Shown: positions 38,500 through 47,485 of the stretch, in pieces
Numbering within the stretch: the first letter of the stretch is position 1
Layout of the letters: every line of letters begins with the position of its first letter
Assembly (NCBI RefSeq): GCF_004526235.1
Contig: NZ_CP038159.1
Coordinates: 2,542,001 to 2,606,000, forward strand
Source: Sphingobacterium sp. CZ-2
GTDB taxonomy: Bacteria; Bacteroidota; Bacteroidia; Sphingobacteriales; Sphingobacteriaceae
Direction: 5' to 3'
Length of the DNA: 64,000 nt
The notes under the pieces: model-generated
Database searches by the model: none
What the model saw: the letters and a program-made list of their open reading frames with translations, nothing else
What the model was told of the DNA's origin: nothing
Program-made: the position numbers and the translations under genes

Positions 38500-39195
38500 A
38501 TGACCTATCACTATCTAGCGTTTTTTATGGGGCTGCTTGGTAGTATCCATTGTGCCGTCATGTGCGGGCCATTATTGTTGGCTGTTCAGGCTGGGCAACA
38601 GGTTTCCTGGAAAACTACCTTCAACAAGCTTCTGTACCAATTTGGTCGAATACTTACCTATGGGCTACTGGGTTTGTTCTTGGGGCTGATCGGGAATGTG
38701 GCAGCTGTTCAAGGATGGCAACAGGTCTTTAGTTTGGTGACTGGTCTGATCTTGTTCAGTATTGGTCTGTTTTATATGTTCGGAAAATCATCGAGTCAAT
38801 TGGCGGCTTTCCAAACAAAAGCCATTCAGCCTTTTGCCAAATTCATGGGCAAATGGTTGTATCGTCCCGGTGGGAGTTTTGTTGCAGGTGTACTAAATGG
38901 GGTACTGCCCTGTGGGATGGTCTATATGGCCTTGGCATCCGCCGTGAATGCCGATTCCATGCTCAATAGTTTTTTGTTTATGATCCTGTTCGGCTTAGGT
39001 ACTTTGCCGCTTCTTTTACTATTTTCCTTTGCCGGTAATTTCCCAAGACGAATTTTTAAGAAGGGATTTAGTTCCGTACTGCCTGTGCTTTTTCTACTGA
39101 TGGGGATGTGGTTTATCCTTCGTGGTGCCAACTTGGATATCCCTTATCTAAGTCCGTTATTGCATGTGGATGGTGCACTGAATTGCGTCATGTAA
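38500..39195 (+). CDS. TauE/SafE-like membrane protein at the end of the cco operon
   Basis: 231 residues from ATG 38500; the frame extends 17 codons upstream into ccoH but this start follows the ccoH stop by 4 nt and gives the standard opening MTYHYLAFFMGLLGSIHC. About six helices. The motif GSIHCAVMCGPLLLA (Cys and His in the first helix) and a second pair, GVLPCGMVYMALASA, are typical of the DsbD/SafE-like family that often accompanies ccoI or ccoGH and is thought to help copper handling or thiol chemistry. The exact role is unknown. Confidence 0.82.
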   Translation: MTYHYLAFFMGLLGSIHCAVMCGPLLLAVQAGQQVSWKTTFNKLLYQFGRILTYGLLGLFLGLIGNVAAVQGWQQVFSLVTGLILFSIGLFYMFGKSSSQLAAFQTKAIQPFAKFMGKWLYRPGGSFVAGVLNGVLPCGMVYMALASAVNADSMLNSFLFMILFGLGTLPLLLLFSFAGNFPRRIFKKGFSSVLPVLFLLMGMWFILRGANLDIPYLSPLLHVDGALNCVM

Positions 39196-39251
39196 AAAAT
39201 CTGTTTTCTTCCTAAACATTTTCTTTAGTATCTTGTCTTTCATAGACCAAT

Positions 39252-40721
39252 ATGAAGGAACATTTAGACACCGCTATATTATTTTTGGAGCAATGGGGAT
39301 GGATCCCTATGCTGATCGTTTATATAGGTGTAACCATTACCATTCTGATCGAAAATCGCAATCCCACTAAGACTATTTCTTGGGTGATGGTGATTGTGTT
39401 TATTCCCTTTGTGGGCTTGATCCTGTATTACCTTTTTGGACAGAAGTTTTCCAAGGTAAAGAAAATGAAGCGGATCAACCAGGAACAGACCCTACGCCTC
39501 AAAAAAGAGTTCCAGCGTTTGGAACCATTGATGCTTTGGTCGATCCGGAATATTCATGATAAAATAGGTGATCTGTCCCGGGTCTTTTCTTATTTGAAAA
39601 ACGAAAAGCTCTCGACTCCGACTTTGAACAATGAAGTGAAATTATTGGTCAACGGAGAGCAGAAATTCCCGCTGTTCCTTCAATCATTGGAAGAGGCTAA
39701 GCATTCCATTCATATGGAATATTATATTTTCGATGTGGATAATATCGGGATGCAGGTATTGGATCTTCTGGAGAAAAAGGCTGCCGAAGGGGTAAAGGTC
39801 CGACTGATCGTGGATAGTTTTGGTTCGCCGAAACTGGTGCGGTACATGCGGAAAAAGAAAGATTCCAAGATTGAATTTCAACCTTTCCTGCCTGTTACTT
39901 TTACTTCCCTGGCGAACAGTAATTACCGGAACCACCGGAAAATCGCGGTGATAGATGGGTATACGGCCTATATTGGAGGTATCAATATTTCCGATCGTTA
40001 TATCAACCCGAATGAATTTGGACTCTATTGGCGGGATACCTCTGTAAGGATAAAAGGAAATGCTGCAGCTATGTTCCAGATCAGTTTCTGGAATTCCTGG
40101 AACCAGACTGAAGGGGAATCCTTCAACTTGGAAGATGGCTATTTCAAGGATACCGCTACGGTATCCGAAGAATTAAGTGCTGTTGCATTGGCATCGAGTG
40201 ATCCTGGATCTATCGGGCCATTCAACATGGAAGCATTGCTGATCAGTATTGGGGAGGCAAGTGAGCGAATCCAACTCTGCACACCTTATTATATTCCGAC
40301 GGAAGAACTGGCAACTGCCCTTAAAACGGCCGCCGCAGCTGGGGTAGAGGTAGAGCTGATGATTCCGGAGATGGGTGACTCCTGGATTGTACAGCATGCC
40401 TGTTACTCCTTCATCAAACCATTATTGGAACGAGGAGTCAAGGTTTATTTTTATAGCAAAGGATTTTTGCATGCCAAGACGGCCATCATCGATGGTAAGA
40501 TCGCATATGTTGGAACGGTCAATCTCGATTTCCGAAGTTTCTATATCAATTATGAGGTAGCTGCCGTGATCTCCAATAAAGAATTCTGCAAAGAGATGGA
40601 GGAACAGTTTGCCATTGATAAATCAAATTCTGTATTGATCACCGCTAGAGATTGGAAGAAAAGAAAGGCATGGAAACGGGGCATCGATTCCTTATGTCGT
40701 CTTTTTGCGCCCCTACTCTAG
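39252..40721 (+). CDS. cls: Cardiolipin synthase (phospholipase D family)
   Basis: 489 residues. Two N-terminal membrane helices (about 14-32 and 41-60, followed by YYLFGQKF) and two HKD catalytic motifs: H228-R-K...D in HRKIAVIDGYTAYIGG and H407-x-K...D in HAKTAIIDGKIAYVGTVN. It joins two phosphatidylglycerols into cardiolipin at the inner membrane. It has the ClsA-type layout and length. It lies 56 nt behind the oxidase operon, with no clear terminator between. Confidence 0.94.
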   Translation: MKEHLDTAILFLEQWGWIPMLIVYIGVTITILIENRNPTKTISWVMVIVFIPFVGLILYYLFGQKFSKVKKMKRINQEQTLRLKKEFQRLEPLMLWSIRNIHDKIGDLSRVFSYLKNEKLSTPTLNNEVKLLVNGEQKFPLFLQSLEEAKHSIHMEYYIFDVDNIGMQVLDLLEKKAAEGVKVRLIVDSFGSPKLVRYMRKKKDSKIEFQPFLPVTFTSLANSNYRNHRKIAVIDGYTAYIGGINISDRYINPNEFGLYWRDTSVRIKGNAAAMFQISFWNSWNQTEGESFNLEDGYFKDTATVSEELSAVALASSDPGSIGPFNMEALLISIGEASERIQLCTPYYIPTEELATALKTAAAAGVEVELMIPEMGDSWIVQHACYSFIKPLLERGVKVYFYSKGFLHAKTAIIDGKIAYVGTVNLDFRSFYINYEVAAVISNKEFCKEMEEQFAIDKSNSVLITARDWKKRKAWKRGIDSLCRLFAPLL

Positions 40722-40803
40722 GGAAAAGCTGTTAAAAATCCTTAACAGCCATCCGTCTTCCCCAAAAAATCGATATATTTAGCTTTTTGAAAACGAATTT
40801 TAG

Positions 40804-43512
40804 ATGAGTAGACTTAACCGAATATTATTCGCTCTTATTGCTTTTATTGCCAGCCTGTCACAGGTAAATGCTCAAGTAAAACCTGCAATCCCTATTAATA
40901 CAGCGGTAGAAAACGTTCAAAAGTATTTTTCTGTATATCCTGTAGAAAAGGTGCATCTCCATTTTGATAAACCTTATTATGCCGTGGGGGACACCCTTTG
41001 GTTCAAAACCTATCTGAATACCAATCTTTTTAATTATGCCTCCAGTAAAGTGGCTTATGTGGAAGTGATCAACGGGCGAGATTCCTTGATCCAAACCATG
41101 CGTATCCCATTGAAAAATGGAGGTGGATTTGGTCAGTTGGTGCTGGATCCCCAGTTCTATGCGCAGGATAATTATAGGTTTCGTGCTTACACCAAATGGA
41201 TGATGAATTTTGACCTGGATTATTATTTCAATAAGGTTGTAACCGTAGGTGATGCCATCAATAAGAAATTGGGTGCTCAAGTGAGTTTCGCGCCAGATGG
41301 AAGTCGCACAAAAACGACTATGCAGTTCCGGTCGAAAGATGGGAAATTGTTGGCTAAAAGAAAATTGACCTGGGAAGCCAATGATGGTTGGGATGCTTTT
41401 GATAAAGGAAAAGCAGAGACGGATGAGATGGGACGTGTGGTCTTGAACCTATCCAATAAAGAAAGGGAGAAATTCAAAAAAGGAAGGATTGTCGTGAAGT
41501 TGGAGGATGGAGAGACCTTGGTTGGGAATTATCCTTTGGCAAATGCCCTTTGGGATGCGGATGTTCAGTTTTTTCCGGAAGGTGGTGACCTGATTGCCGG
41601 CCTAAGCAAAAAAGTAGCCTTTAAAGCGGTAGAGTCTTCTGGTAAAGGAGCGAAGGTAAAGGGTAAGATTATTGATAGTAAAAAGAAAGAAGTAGCTACT
41701 TTTGCTGATTTGGGAATGGGTATGGGTTCATTTTCCATGGTTCCCCAGCCAGGAGAAACCTATAAGGCTGTCGTAAGTTTCGAAAATGGAACCGAAAAGA
41801 CATTTGACCTGCCAGCTGTGGTTGAAAATAAACTCAATGTGATCTATGTTTCCCAGGATGCAGAGTCTATAAATATTGGTTTGGTGACCAATGAAACTTA
41901 TTTCAAGCAGATAGAAGGGAAACCATATTATATTTTTGGACAATTGAATGGACATTTGATCTATGCCGCACAGGTATCCATCAAAAATTCTGCAGTTTCC
42001 ATTAAAGTTCCTTTGAGTGAATTGCCGAATGGAATCGTTCAATTGACCTTAATCTCTCCGGATGGACAACCGCTATCGGAACGATTGGTCTATGTTCAGC
42101 CTCAGCAATTAATAGACATCAAAATTTCCACGGATAAACCAAGCTATGCGAAGAAAGACTTGGTAAAACTAAAACTGAACCTGAATAATTACTTGGATAG
42201 TATCCCTGCCACTTATTCTGTTTCGGTCATTGATGAAACAAAGGTTCCTTTTAATGATGATGAAGAAAGGGGCATTGTAAGTAATATGCTCGTGAATTCG
42301 GATCTAAAGGGCTATGTGGAGAAACCGAATTATTATTTCAATCCTAAGAACGAGAATCGATTGGAGGCACTGGATGCCTTGATGATGACCCAGGGTTTCC
42401 GAAGATTTGATTATAAGGACCTGATCCAAGGAAAACTGCCAACTGTGCGTTATATGCCAGAGGAAGGTATCGTGATTTCGGGAACTTTAAGAGATAATAC
42501 TGGGAAGTTGCAGAACAATGCCGGATTGTTGTTGACCATACCTGGTGCTGCGATCAAGCGTGATGCTTATACGGATCCACAAGGTCGTTTTATATTTGAT
42601 AAGTTGGTGTTCAATGATTCGTTGAAGGCTACGGTAAATGCAAGAAGTAATCCTAATTATAGAAGTTTGGTGATCAATATGGACCCTACGGAGTTTCCGA
42701 GGATTGATGATACGAATGCTTATAAAAGTGCCGCGATCTACAATATCGATGAGAATCTTTCGGCTTACCTGGACAATAGCAAAAAGGAATTCCGGACTTC
42801 CACGTTGATCGAGGAGGTTGTGGTGACCCAAAAAGTTGAAAGCAAACAGACGAGTAAGGATTTCTCGGCGCTCTCTGGGCTTTCGATGCCGGAACACCGT
42901 ATCGATGGTAGTCGATTGAATGGCTGTAATGTATTGACCATGTGTTTGAATACAATATTAACAGGGATTACCTATGATTCCAATACCTTGAAATATTATA
43001 TTACAAGAAATTATAATCAGGGGAGCAGGGTGCCGGTTCAATTCTTTTTGAATGGTATGCCGATCGATGAAAACTCCTTGAATTCCATTCAGATTCCGGA
43101 TATTGAAGGGATTGAGATCTTTTTGAGAGATGATCTGGGGACTGTAAGGAATGTTTACCAGAATGATGGGGTGGTATCTATTATCACCAAAAAAGAAAAG
43201 AAACAACCTCGGATGACGATGGCACAGATTGAGGCGATGTTGCCGAAATCAAATGTGATCGATTTTAATCCTTTGGGTTATGTGAAGACCAGGAAATTCT
43301 ATGTTCCGAAATATAGTACTGCGGAAAGTAAAGCCACTAGCGATTATCGGACTACGGTGTATTGGAATCCGGATGTGAATGTGGTTAAGAATGGAGAGGT
43401 AAATCTGGAGTTTTATAATGCCGATGGTGTTGGGAAGTATAAGGTGGTGGTTGAAGGTAATGATCTGGGAGGCAATGTGGGTAGACAGGTTTATTATTAT
43501 GATGTGAAGTAG
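40804..43512 (+). CDS. Secreted MG2-like/carboxypeptidase-regulatory/TonB-plug domain protein
   Basis: 902 residues with a signal peptide (residues 1-23, cleavage near VNAQ). The first section (about 40-330) has the alpha-2-macroglobulin MG2-like pattern EKVHLHFDKPYYAVGDTLWFKTYL; a similar DKPSYAKKDLVKLKLNL follows near 445. A carboxypeptidase-regulatory-like domain (GTLRDNTGKLQNNAG...DPQGRF) comes at about 560-620. The end (700-800) resembles a TonB receptor plug (PVQFFLNGMPIDENSLNSIQIPDIEGIEIF), yet no 22-strand barrel follows. Proteins of this type are common in Bacteroidota and uncharacterised; a role in the periplasm or at the outer membrane is likely. It stands alone. Confidence 0.8.
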   Translation: MSRLNRILFALIAFIASLSQVNAQVKPAIPINTAVENVQKYFSVYPVEKVHLHFDKPYYAVGDTLWFKTYLNTNLFNYASSKVAYVEVINGRDSLIQTMRIPLKNGGGFGQLVLDPQFYAQDNYRFRAYTKWMMNFDLDYYFNKVVTVGDAINKKLGAQVSFAPDGSRTKTTMQFRSKDGKLLAKRKLTWEANDGWDAFDKGKAETDEMGRVVLNLSNKEREKFKKGRIVVKLEDGETLVGNYPLANALWDADVQFFPEGGDLIAGLSKKVAFKAVESSGKGAKVKGKIIDSKKKEVATFADLGMGMGSFSMVPQPGETYKAVVSFENGTEKTFDLPAVVENKLNVIYVSQDAESINIGLVTNETYFKQIEGKPYYIFGQLNGHLIYAAQVSIKNSAVSIKVPLSELPNGIVQLTLISPDGQPLSERLVYVQPQQLIDIKISTDKPSYAKKDLVKLKLNLNNYLDSIPATYSVSVIDETKVPFNDDEERGIVSNMLVNSDLKGYVEKPNYYFNPKNENRLEALDALMMTQGFRRFDYKDLIQGKLPTVRYMPEEGIVISGTLRDNTGKLQNNAGLLLTIPGAAIKRDAYTDPQGRFIFDKLVFNDSLKATVNARSNPNYRSLVINMDPTEFPRIDDTNAYKSAAIYNIDENLSAYLDNSKKEFRTSTLIEEVVVTQKVESKQTSKDFSALSGLSMPEHRIDGSRLNGCNVLTMCLNTILTGITYDSNTLKYYITRNYNQGSRVPVQFFLNGMPIDENSLNSIQIPDIEGIEIFLRDDLGTVRNVYQNDGVVSIITKKEKKQPRMTMAQIEAMLPKSNVIDFNPLGYVKTRKFYVPKYSTAESKATSDYRTTVYWNPDVNVVKNGEVNLEFYNADGVGKYKVVVEGNDLGGNVGRQVYYYDVK

Positions 43513-43545
43513 GAATTGTTAAGTCTGGTCATGGCGGGGGATTAG

Positions 43546-43743
43546 CGTCATTGCGAGGGTTCTGCGTCATTGCGAGGAGGTACGACGAAGCAATCTTTGA
43601 ACTTTGTCATCCTGAGCTGCGTCGAAGGATCTGTACGTTTTTGTACGAACAGATGGTTCGACTACGATGACATATCGAAAGATTGCTTCGTTCCTCGCAA
43701 TGACGAGTATGGTTGCAATGACGAGTAACCTCGCAATGACGAG
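43546..43743. repeat. Dispersed long palindromic repeat, copy 4
   Basis: CGTCATTGCGAGGAGGTACG left arm, a degraded inner hairpin (GTCGAAGGATCTGTACG / CGAACAGATGGTTCGAC), and right arm GATTGCTTCGTTCCTCGCAA with extra CGCAATGACGAG units. Fills the gap between the convergent MG2-like gene and brkB-like gene. The inner palindrome has lost part of its right arm. Confidence 0.85.
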
Positions 43744-43767
43744 ATAGGTTATTATAGCAGCAGCCCT

Positions 43768-44751
43768 TTACTGCACCGGCTCATTATGTTTCTTAACAAC
43801 TTCCCGTTTTCCAGTCTCTGGGTCGATTTCCAACTCAGTCTGCTTAACCAAAACAGCAAAGGAAGAAGGCTGTATTCCTTTACCATATTTCACTGCATAC
43901 TCCTTCGTAAACTCTGCGCCAAAATAGAGAATCGCTGCTGAGTAATAAACCCACGCCAAGAGGATAATAATGGATCCAGCGGCTCCAAATGAGCTTGCAG
44001 TCACATTCTTCGAAAGGTACAACGAGATCAAGAACTTTCCTAACATAAATAGGAGAGCCGTAAATAAAGCTCCACCCAAAATATCCTTAAACCTAACCTT
44101 CGCATCCGGAAGGAAAGCATAGATGATCCCAAAAAGAGAGGTGATCACCAGAAAGGTAATTCCCGTATTCACCCAATCAATCAACGCAATATCCCAATTC
44201 CCCATAAACTGATTAAAATAATCCGTCATAATTCCTATAACCGAAGAAATAATCAGGGAGGCCATCAATAAAAACACCAGACCGATGATCATGGAAAAGG
44301 AGATCAACCTATTGATAATAATCTTCAGCCATCCTTTTTTAGGTTTCGGCTTCACCTTCCAGATATTATTGATGGAGTTTTGGATATCCACGAAAATAGT
44401 GGTGGAAGTAAACATCAAGGTTGCTGTACCGATGATGATCCCAATATTGGACTTGCTATCCAAAGAAAGATTATGTACGGTAGATTCGAGTAGGGTAGCG
44501 ATTTCTTTACCGAAAATATCATTCAGTTCCTGCAATACCTGTTCGCGCGCGCCTTCACTTCCATCCAATGCGCTGCCGTAAAAAAATCCTAAAGTCCAAG
44601 TGAGGATAAGGAGGAGGGGACCTATGGAAAAAACCGTATAATAAGCCAAGGATGCGCTCATTTTCATACAATTGTCTTCTGCGAACGCATTTCCTGCATT
44701 CATTAATAAACCCCAAAATTCCTTGATCTTGGTCCAGATCGTGTTTAACAT
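43768..44751 (-). CDS. YihY/BrkB-family inner membrane protein
   Basis: 327 residues, six predicted helices. The family hallmarks are the N-terminal amphipathic start (AFAEDNCMKMSASLAYYTVFSIGPLLLI), the helix LIISSVIGI..., and the segment GALFTALLFMLGKFLISLYL followed by AAGSIIILLAWVYYSAAILYFGAEFTKEY. Despite the old 'ribonuclease BN' label these are membrane proteins of unknown transport role. Its start ATG shares the A of the stop codon of the upstream acyl-CoA ligase gene (TAATG), so the two are translationally coupled. Confidence 0.9.
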   Translation of the reverse strand: MLNTIWTKIKEFWGLLMNAGNAFAEDNCMKMSASLAYYTVFSIGPLLLILTWTLGFFYGSALDGSEGAREQVLQELNDIFGKEIATLLESTVHNLSLDSKSNIGIIIGTATLMFTSTTIFVDIQNSINNIWKVKPKPKKGWLKIIINRLISFSMIIGLVFLLMASLIISSVIGIMTDYFNQFMGNWDIALIDWVNTGITFLVITSLFGIIYAFLPDAKVRFKDILGGALFTALLFMLGKFLISLYLSKNVTASSFGAAGSIIILLAWVYYSAAILYFGAEFTKEYAVKYGKGIQPSSFAVLVKQTELEIDPETGKREVVKKHNEPVQ

Positions 44752-46511
44752 TATTCCGAGTAGATTTGCTTGATGTTTTCTTCGTTACGTTTGGTGATCA
44801 CTTTACGCTTAAGACTCAATTTTGGTGTTAGCTCACCACCATCGATCGTCCATTCTTTAGACAGTAAAATGAATTTTTTTACCTGTTCCCACTTTCCAAA
44901 GTTAGCCATTGATTGGGATATTATCTGTTCATATTTCGATAATACTTCAGGCTGCTTGATTGCTTCCTCTTTGGAATTATAAGGAATGCCTTTATGTTTA
45001 CAGTATTTCTCCAATTCCTCAAATGCCGGAACGATCAATGCCGAAGGGAATCGCTGATTCTCTCCAACCACCATCACCTGTGCAATAAGCGTGGATTCCA
45101 TCAATTTATTTTCAATGACCTGAGGGGCCACATATTTTCCACCCGCAGTCTTGAACATTTCTTTTTTGCGATCGGTAATCCGTAAAAACCCATCCGGAGT
45201 CAGCTCACCGATATCGCCGGTATGGAAGAATCCTTCTTCGTCGATGGCTTCTTTGGTGGCCTCATCGTTTTTATAATAGCCGATGGTAATACTTGGACCT
45301 TTCACCAGGATTTCGCCATCCTGGGCGATCTTCACTTCCAGGTTTTTCAACACACGGCCTACTGTTCCAAATTTTACATCTTCATCTTTCCAGGAATTTA
45401 CGGCAATCACTGGCGAAGTCTCGGTCAAACCATAACCTTCCAATACTTTGATTCCAGCTGCCCAGAATACGCGTGCCAACCTTTCCTGAAGCGCGGCACC
45501 ACCTGAGATGATCAATTTGATGTTTCCACCTAATGCTTCCTTCCATTTACTGAAGATCAACTTTCGCGCTATACCCAATTGGAAATTATAGAAGGAAGAG
45601 TTTTTCTGCGGCTCTTGATAGCGAAGACCCAAGTTCAATGCCCAGAAGAACAAAGATTTTTTGATTCCGGTTAAGTTCTTTCCTTTCTCCACCACCTTGT
45701 CGTATACTTTTTCCAGTACCCTTGGCACTGTAGTGAATAGATCAGGTTTTACCTCATTGATGTCCACAACGATATTGTCCAAGTTTTCGGCATAATAGAT
45801 CTGAACACCTTTTGAAAAATACATGTACACCACCATTCTTTCGAAGATATGGCATAAAGGAAGAAAGCTTAACGCTTTTTTATATTCATCTGTTACTAGG
45901 TGATTACAGGCTTCTACATTGCTGATGATGTTTTTATGGGATAGAAATACCCCTTTCGGCTTTCCAGTGGTACCAGAGGTGTAAATGAGCGTTAATAGAT
46001 CATCCAATCCTACAGCCTCCCGATAAGGGGTCAGGTCTGTATTCTGTTGCTTACCCAGTTCAACCACCTCTTTATAGGATTTTCTTCCTTGGATAACATC
46101 AAAGGTGAAAGATTCCAATTCCAGGTTGTTTTCTTTTAAGGCATTATCCGCTTTCACAGATAGTTCCTCATTACTCACAAAAAGAAGTTTTACTTCGGCG
46201 TCATTTAAAATGTAAACTAGATCTTGATTGGAAAGGGTAGGATAGAGGGGGACAGTAGCAGCACCAATTTGATTACAGGCAAAATCGATGAAATTCCATT
46301 CGGGTCGATTCCCGGACATAATCGCTATCCGATCACCCTTTTGGATGCCTTTTGCAAGTAATCCTTTACTTAAACTTTCTACTATTTCTACAAACTCTTC
46401 AGTTGAATAGGTTTTCCAAGAACTTCCTGCGCGCCCAGCAACCATGATTTCTTTGCTGTACTTATTCTTATAATTAATGACCAGGTCATACAGTTTATTC
46501 AATTTGCTCAT
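44751..46511 (-). CDS. Long-chain acyl-CoA synthetase (AMP-forming)
   Basis: 586 residues. Adenylate-forming enzyme motifs: P-loop YTSGTTGKPKG (about 170-180), GYGLTETSP (A5 motif), TGDIGELTPDGFLRITDRKKEMFKTAGGKYV (A7-A8) and the C-terminal catalytic Lys region LTPKLSLKRK (A10). It activates fatty acids to acyl-AMP and then acyl-CoA, and is of the FAA1/FadD15-like subgroup by its length and lid region. Expected at the inner face of the membrane. First gene of a coupled pair with the BrkB-like protein; an unusually strong AGGAGGAG precedes the start. Confidence 0.94.
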   Translation of the reverse strand: MSKLNKLYDLVINYKNKYSKEIMVAGRAGSSWKTYSTEEFVEIVESLSKGLLAKGIQKGDRIAIMSGNRPEWNFIDFACNQIGAATVPLYPTLSNQDLVYILNDAEVKLLFVSNEELSVKADNALKENNLELESFTFDVIQGRKSYKEVVELGKQQNTDLTPYREAVGLDDLLTLIYTSGTTGKPKGVFLSHKNIISNVEACNHLVTDEYKKALSFLPLCHIFERMVVYMYFSKGVQIYYAENLDNIVVDINEVKPDLFTTVPRVLEKVYDKVVEKGKNLTGIKKSLFFWALNLGLRYQEPQKNSSFYNFQLGIARKLIFSKWKEALGGNIKLIISGGAALQERLARVFWAAGIKVLEGYGLTETSPVIAVNSWKDEDVKFGTVGRVLKNLEVKIAQDGEILVKGPSITIGYYKNDEATKEAIDEEGFFHTGDIGELTPDGFLRITDRKKEMFKTAGGKYVAPQVIENKLMESTLIAQVMVVGENQRFPSALIVPAFEELEKYCKHKGIPYNSKEEAIKQPEVLSKYEQIISQSMANFGKWEQVKKFILLSKEWTIDGGELTPKLSLKRKVITKRNEENIKQIYSE

Positions 46512-46516
46512 GTTGT

Positions 46517-46524
46517 CTCCTCCT
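46517..46524 (-). promoter_or_regulatory. Strong Shine-Dalgarno before the acyl-CoA ligase gene
   Basis: AGGAGGAG on the minus strand, 5 nt from the ATG. It pairs with the CCTCCTTT end of the 16S rRNA. Most genes in this window have no such site, so this one stands out. Confidence 0.7.
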
Positions 46525-46662
46525 AAATAATAATTCCTTAATTGGTTATTGATACTATAGGTAGACTAATATATAATTTTTTAGGTAAAAACTATGCGTG
46601 CAGAATAAATTTTTGACTGAAAATATACAAAAAGCGCGTTTTTTCCGTTAGAAAATTAATGT

Positions 46663-46670
46663 TACTTTTG
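46663..46670 (+). promoter_or_regulatory. -7 promoter element for the OM beta-barrel gene
   Basis: TACTTTTG (TAnnTTTG), 19 nt before the ATG at 46690. Confidence 0.55.
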
Positions 46671-46689
46671 AATTAAATTAGATGTTATA

Positions 46690-47196
46690 ATGAATAGAAT
46701 TTTACAAATCACTTTTATTTCTGTTATTACTTTTTTGGGGTTTTCAACGGCTGCACAAGCGCAATTGACGACACAACATGCTATCGGAGCGCGATTCGGA
46801 TCGGCCACTGGTATTACCTATCGATATACCCTTAGCCCGGATAGGGCCATTGAAGGGATCATGAGTGTTCAAAGTAACTCTAAATCAAGTAGATTCCGTT
46901 TGGTAGGATTGTATCAATACCATAAACCATTGATCGATGACCTTTCCTGGTTCTGGGGATTTGGTGGTAGTGTGGGTTCTTATACTGGTAAGGCGTATAC
47001 TGATGCGAATGGAAAAAGATTTGATAAGTATTCGGAACTAGCTTTGAGTATTGATGGTATTGCAGGTTTGGAATATAAGATTCCTTCAGCGCCTATCGCG
47101 ATTACGTTGGATGCAAAACCTTATTTTGATTTCTTGCAGGAAAGTGGATTTAGGATTGTGGATGGATTGGGATTTTCGGTGAGATATACTTTTTAG
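46690..47196 (+). CDS. Small outer membrane beta-barrel protein
   Basis: 168 residues. Signal peptide (1-24, TAAQAQ cleavage), then alternating hydrophobic strands with Gly/aromatic pairs: GARFGSATGITYRYTL, FRLVGLYQYHK, WFWGFGGSVGSYTG, LALSIDGIAGLEYKI, ITLDAKPYFDFLQ, and a final strand LGFSVRYTF ending in Phe, the outer-membrane barrel insertion signal. About eight strands are predicted. Function not recognisable. Single-gene unit followed at once by palindromic repeat copy 5. Confidence 0.85.
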   Translation: MNRILQITFISVITFLGFSTAAQAQLTTQHAIGARFGSATGITYRYTLSPDRAIEGIMSVQSNSKSSRFRLVGLYQYHKPLIDDLSWFWGFGGSVGSYTGKAYTDANGKRFDKYSELALSIDGIAGLEYKIPSAPIAITLDAKPYFDFLQESGFRIVDGLGFSVRYTF

Positions 47197-47206
47197 GTTT
47201 TAATTG

Positions 47207-47458
47207 CGTCATTGCGAGGAACTGCGTCATTGCGAGGAGGTACGACGAAGCAATCTTTGGACTTTGTCATGTGTGGACTTTGTCATGTGTGGACTTTGTC
47301 ATCCTGAGCGTAGTCGAAGGATCTGTACGGTTGTATACGAACAGATGCTTCGACTACGCTCAGCATGACATGCGGGAAGTCAGCATGACATGCGGGAAGA
47401 TTGCTTCGTTCCTCGCAATGACGCAATTTCTCCCAATGACGTTAGTCCTCGCAATGAA
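47207..47458. repeat. Dispersed long palindromic repeat, copy 5 (with internal duplications)
   Basis: Same arms as copy 1, between the convergent barrel and M61 peptidase genes. It carries three tandem copies of TGTGGACTTTGTCAT (about 47255-47301) on the left of the inner stem and two tandem copies of CAGCATGACATGCGGGAAG (about 47361-47398) on the right. Confidence 0.88.
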
Positions 47459-47485
47459 GGATTTACTCAACCTAAGGCAAATAAA

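Noticed and set aside
43546..43743. Insertion sequence
   Set aside because: No transposase frame and no target duplication are visible; a non-coding palindromic repeat explains the region.
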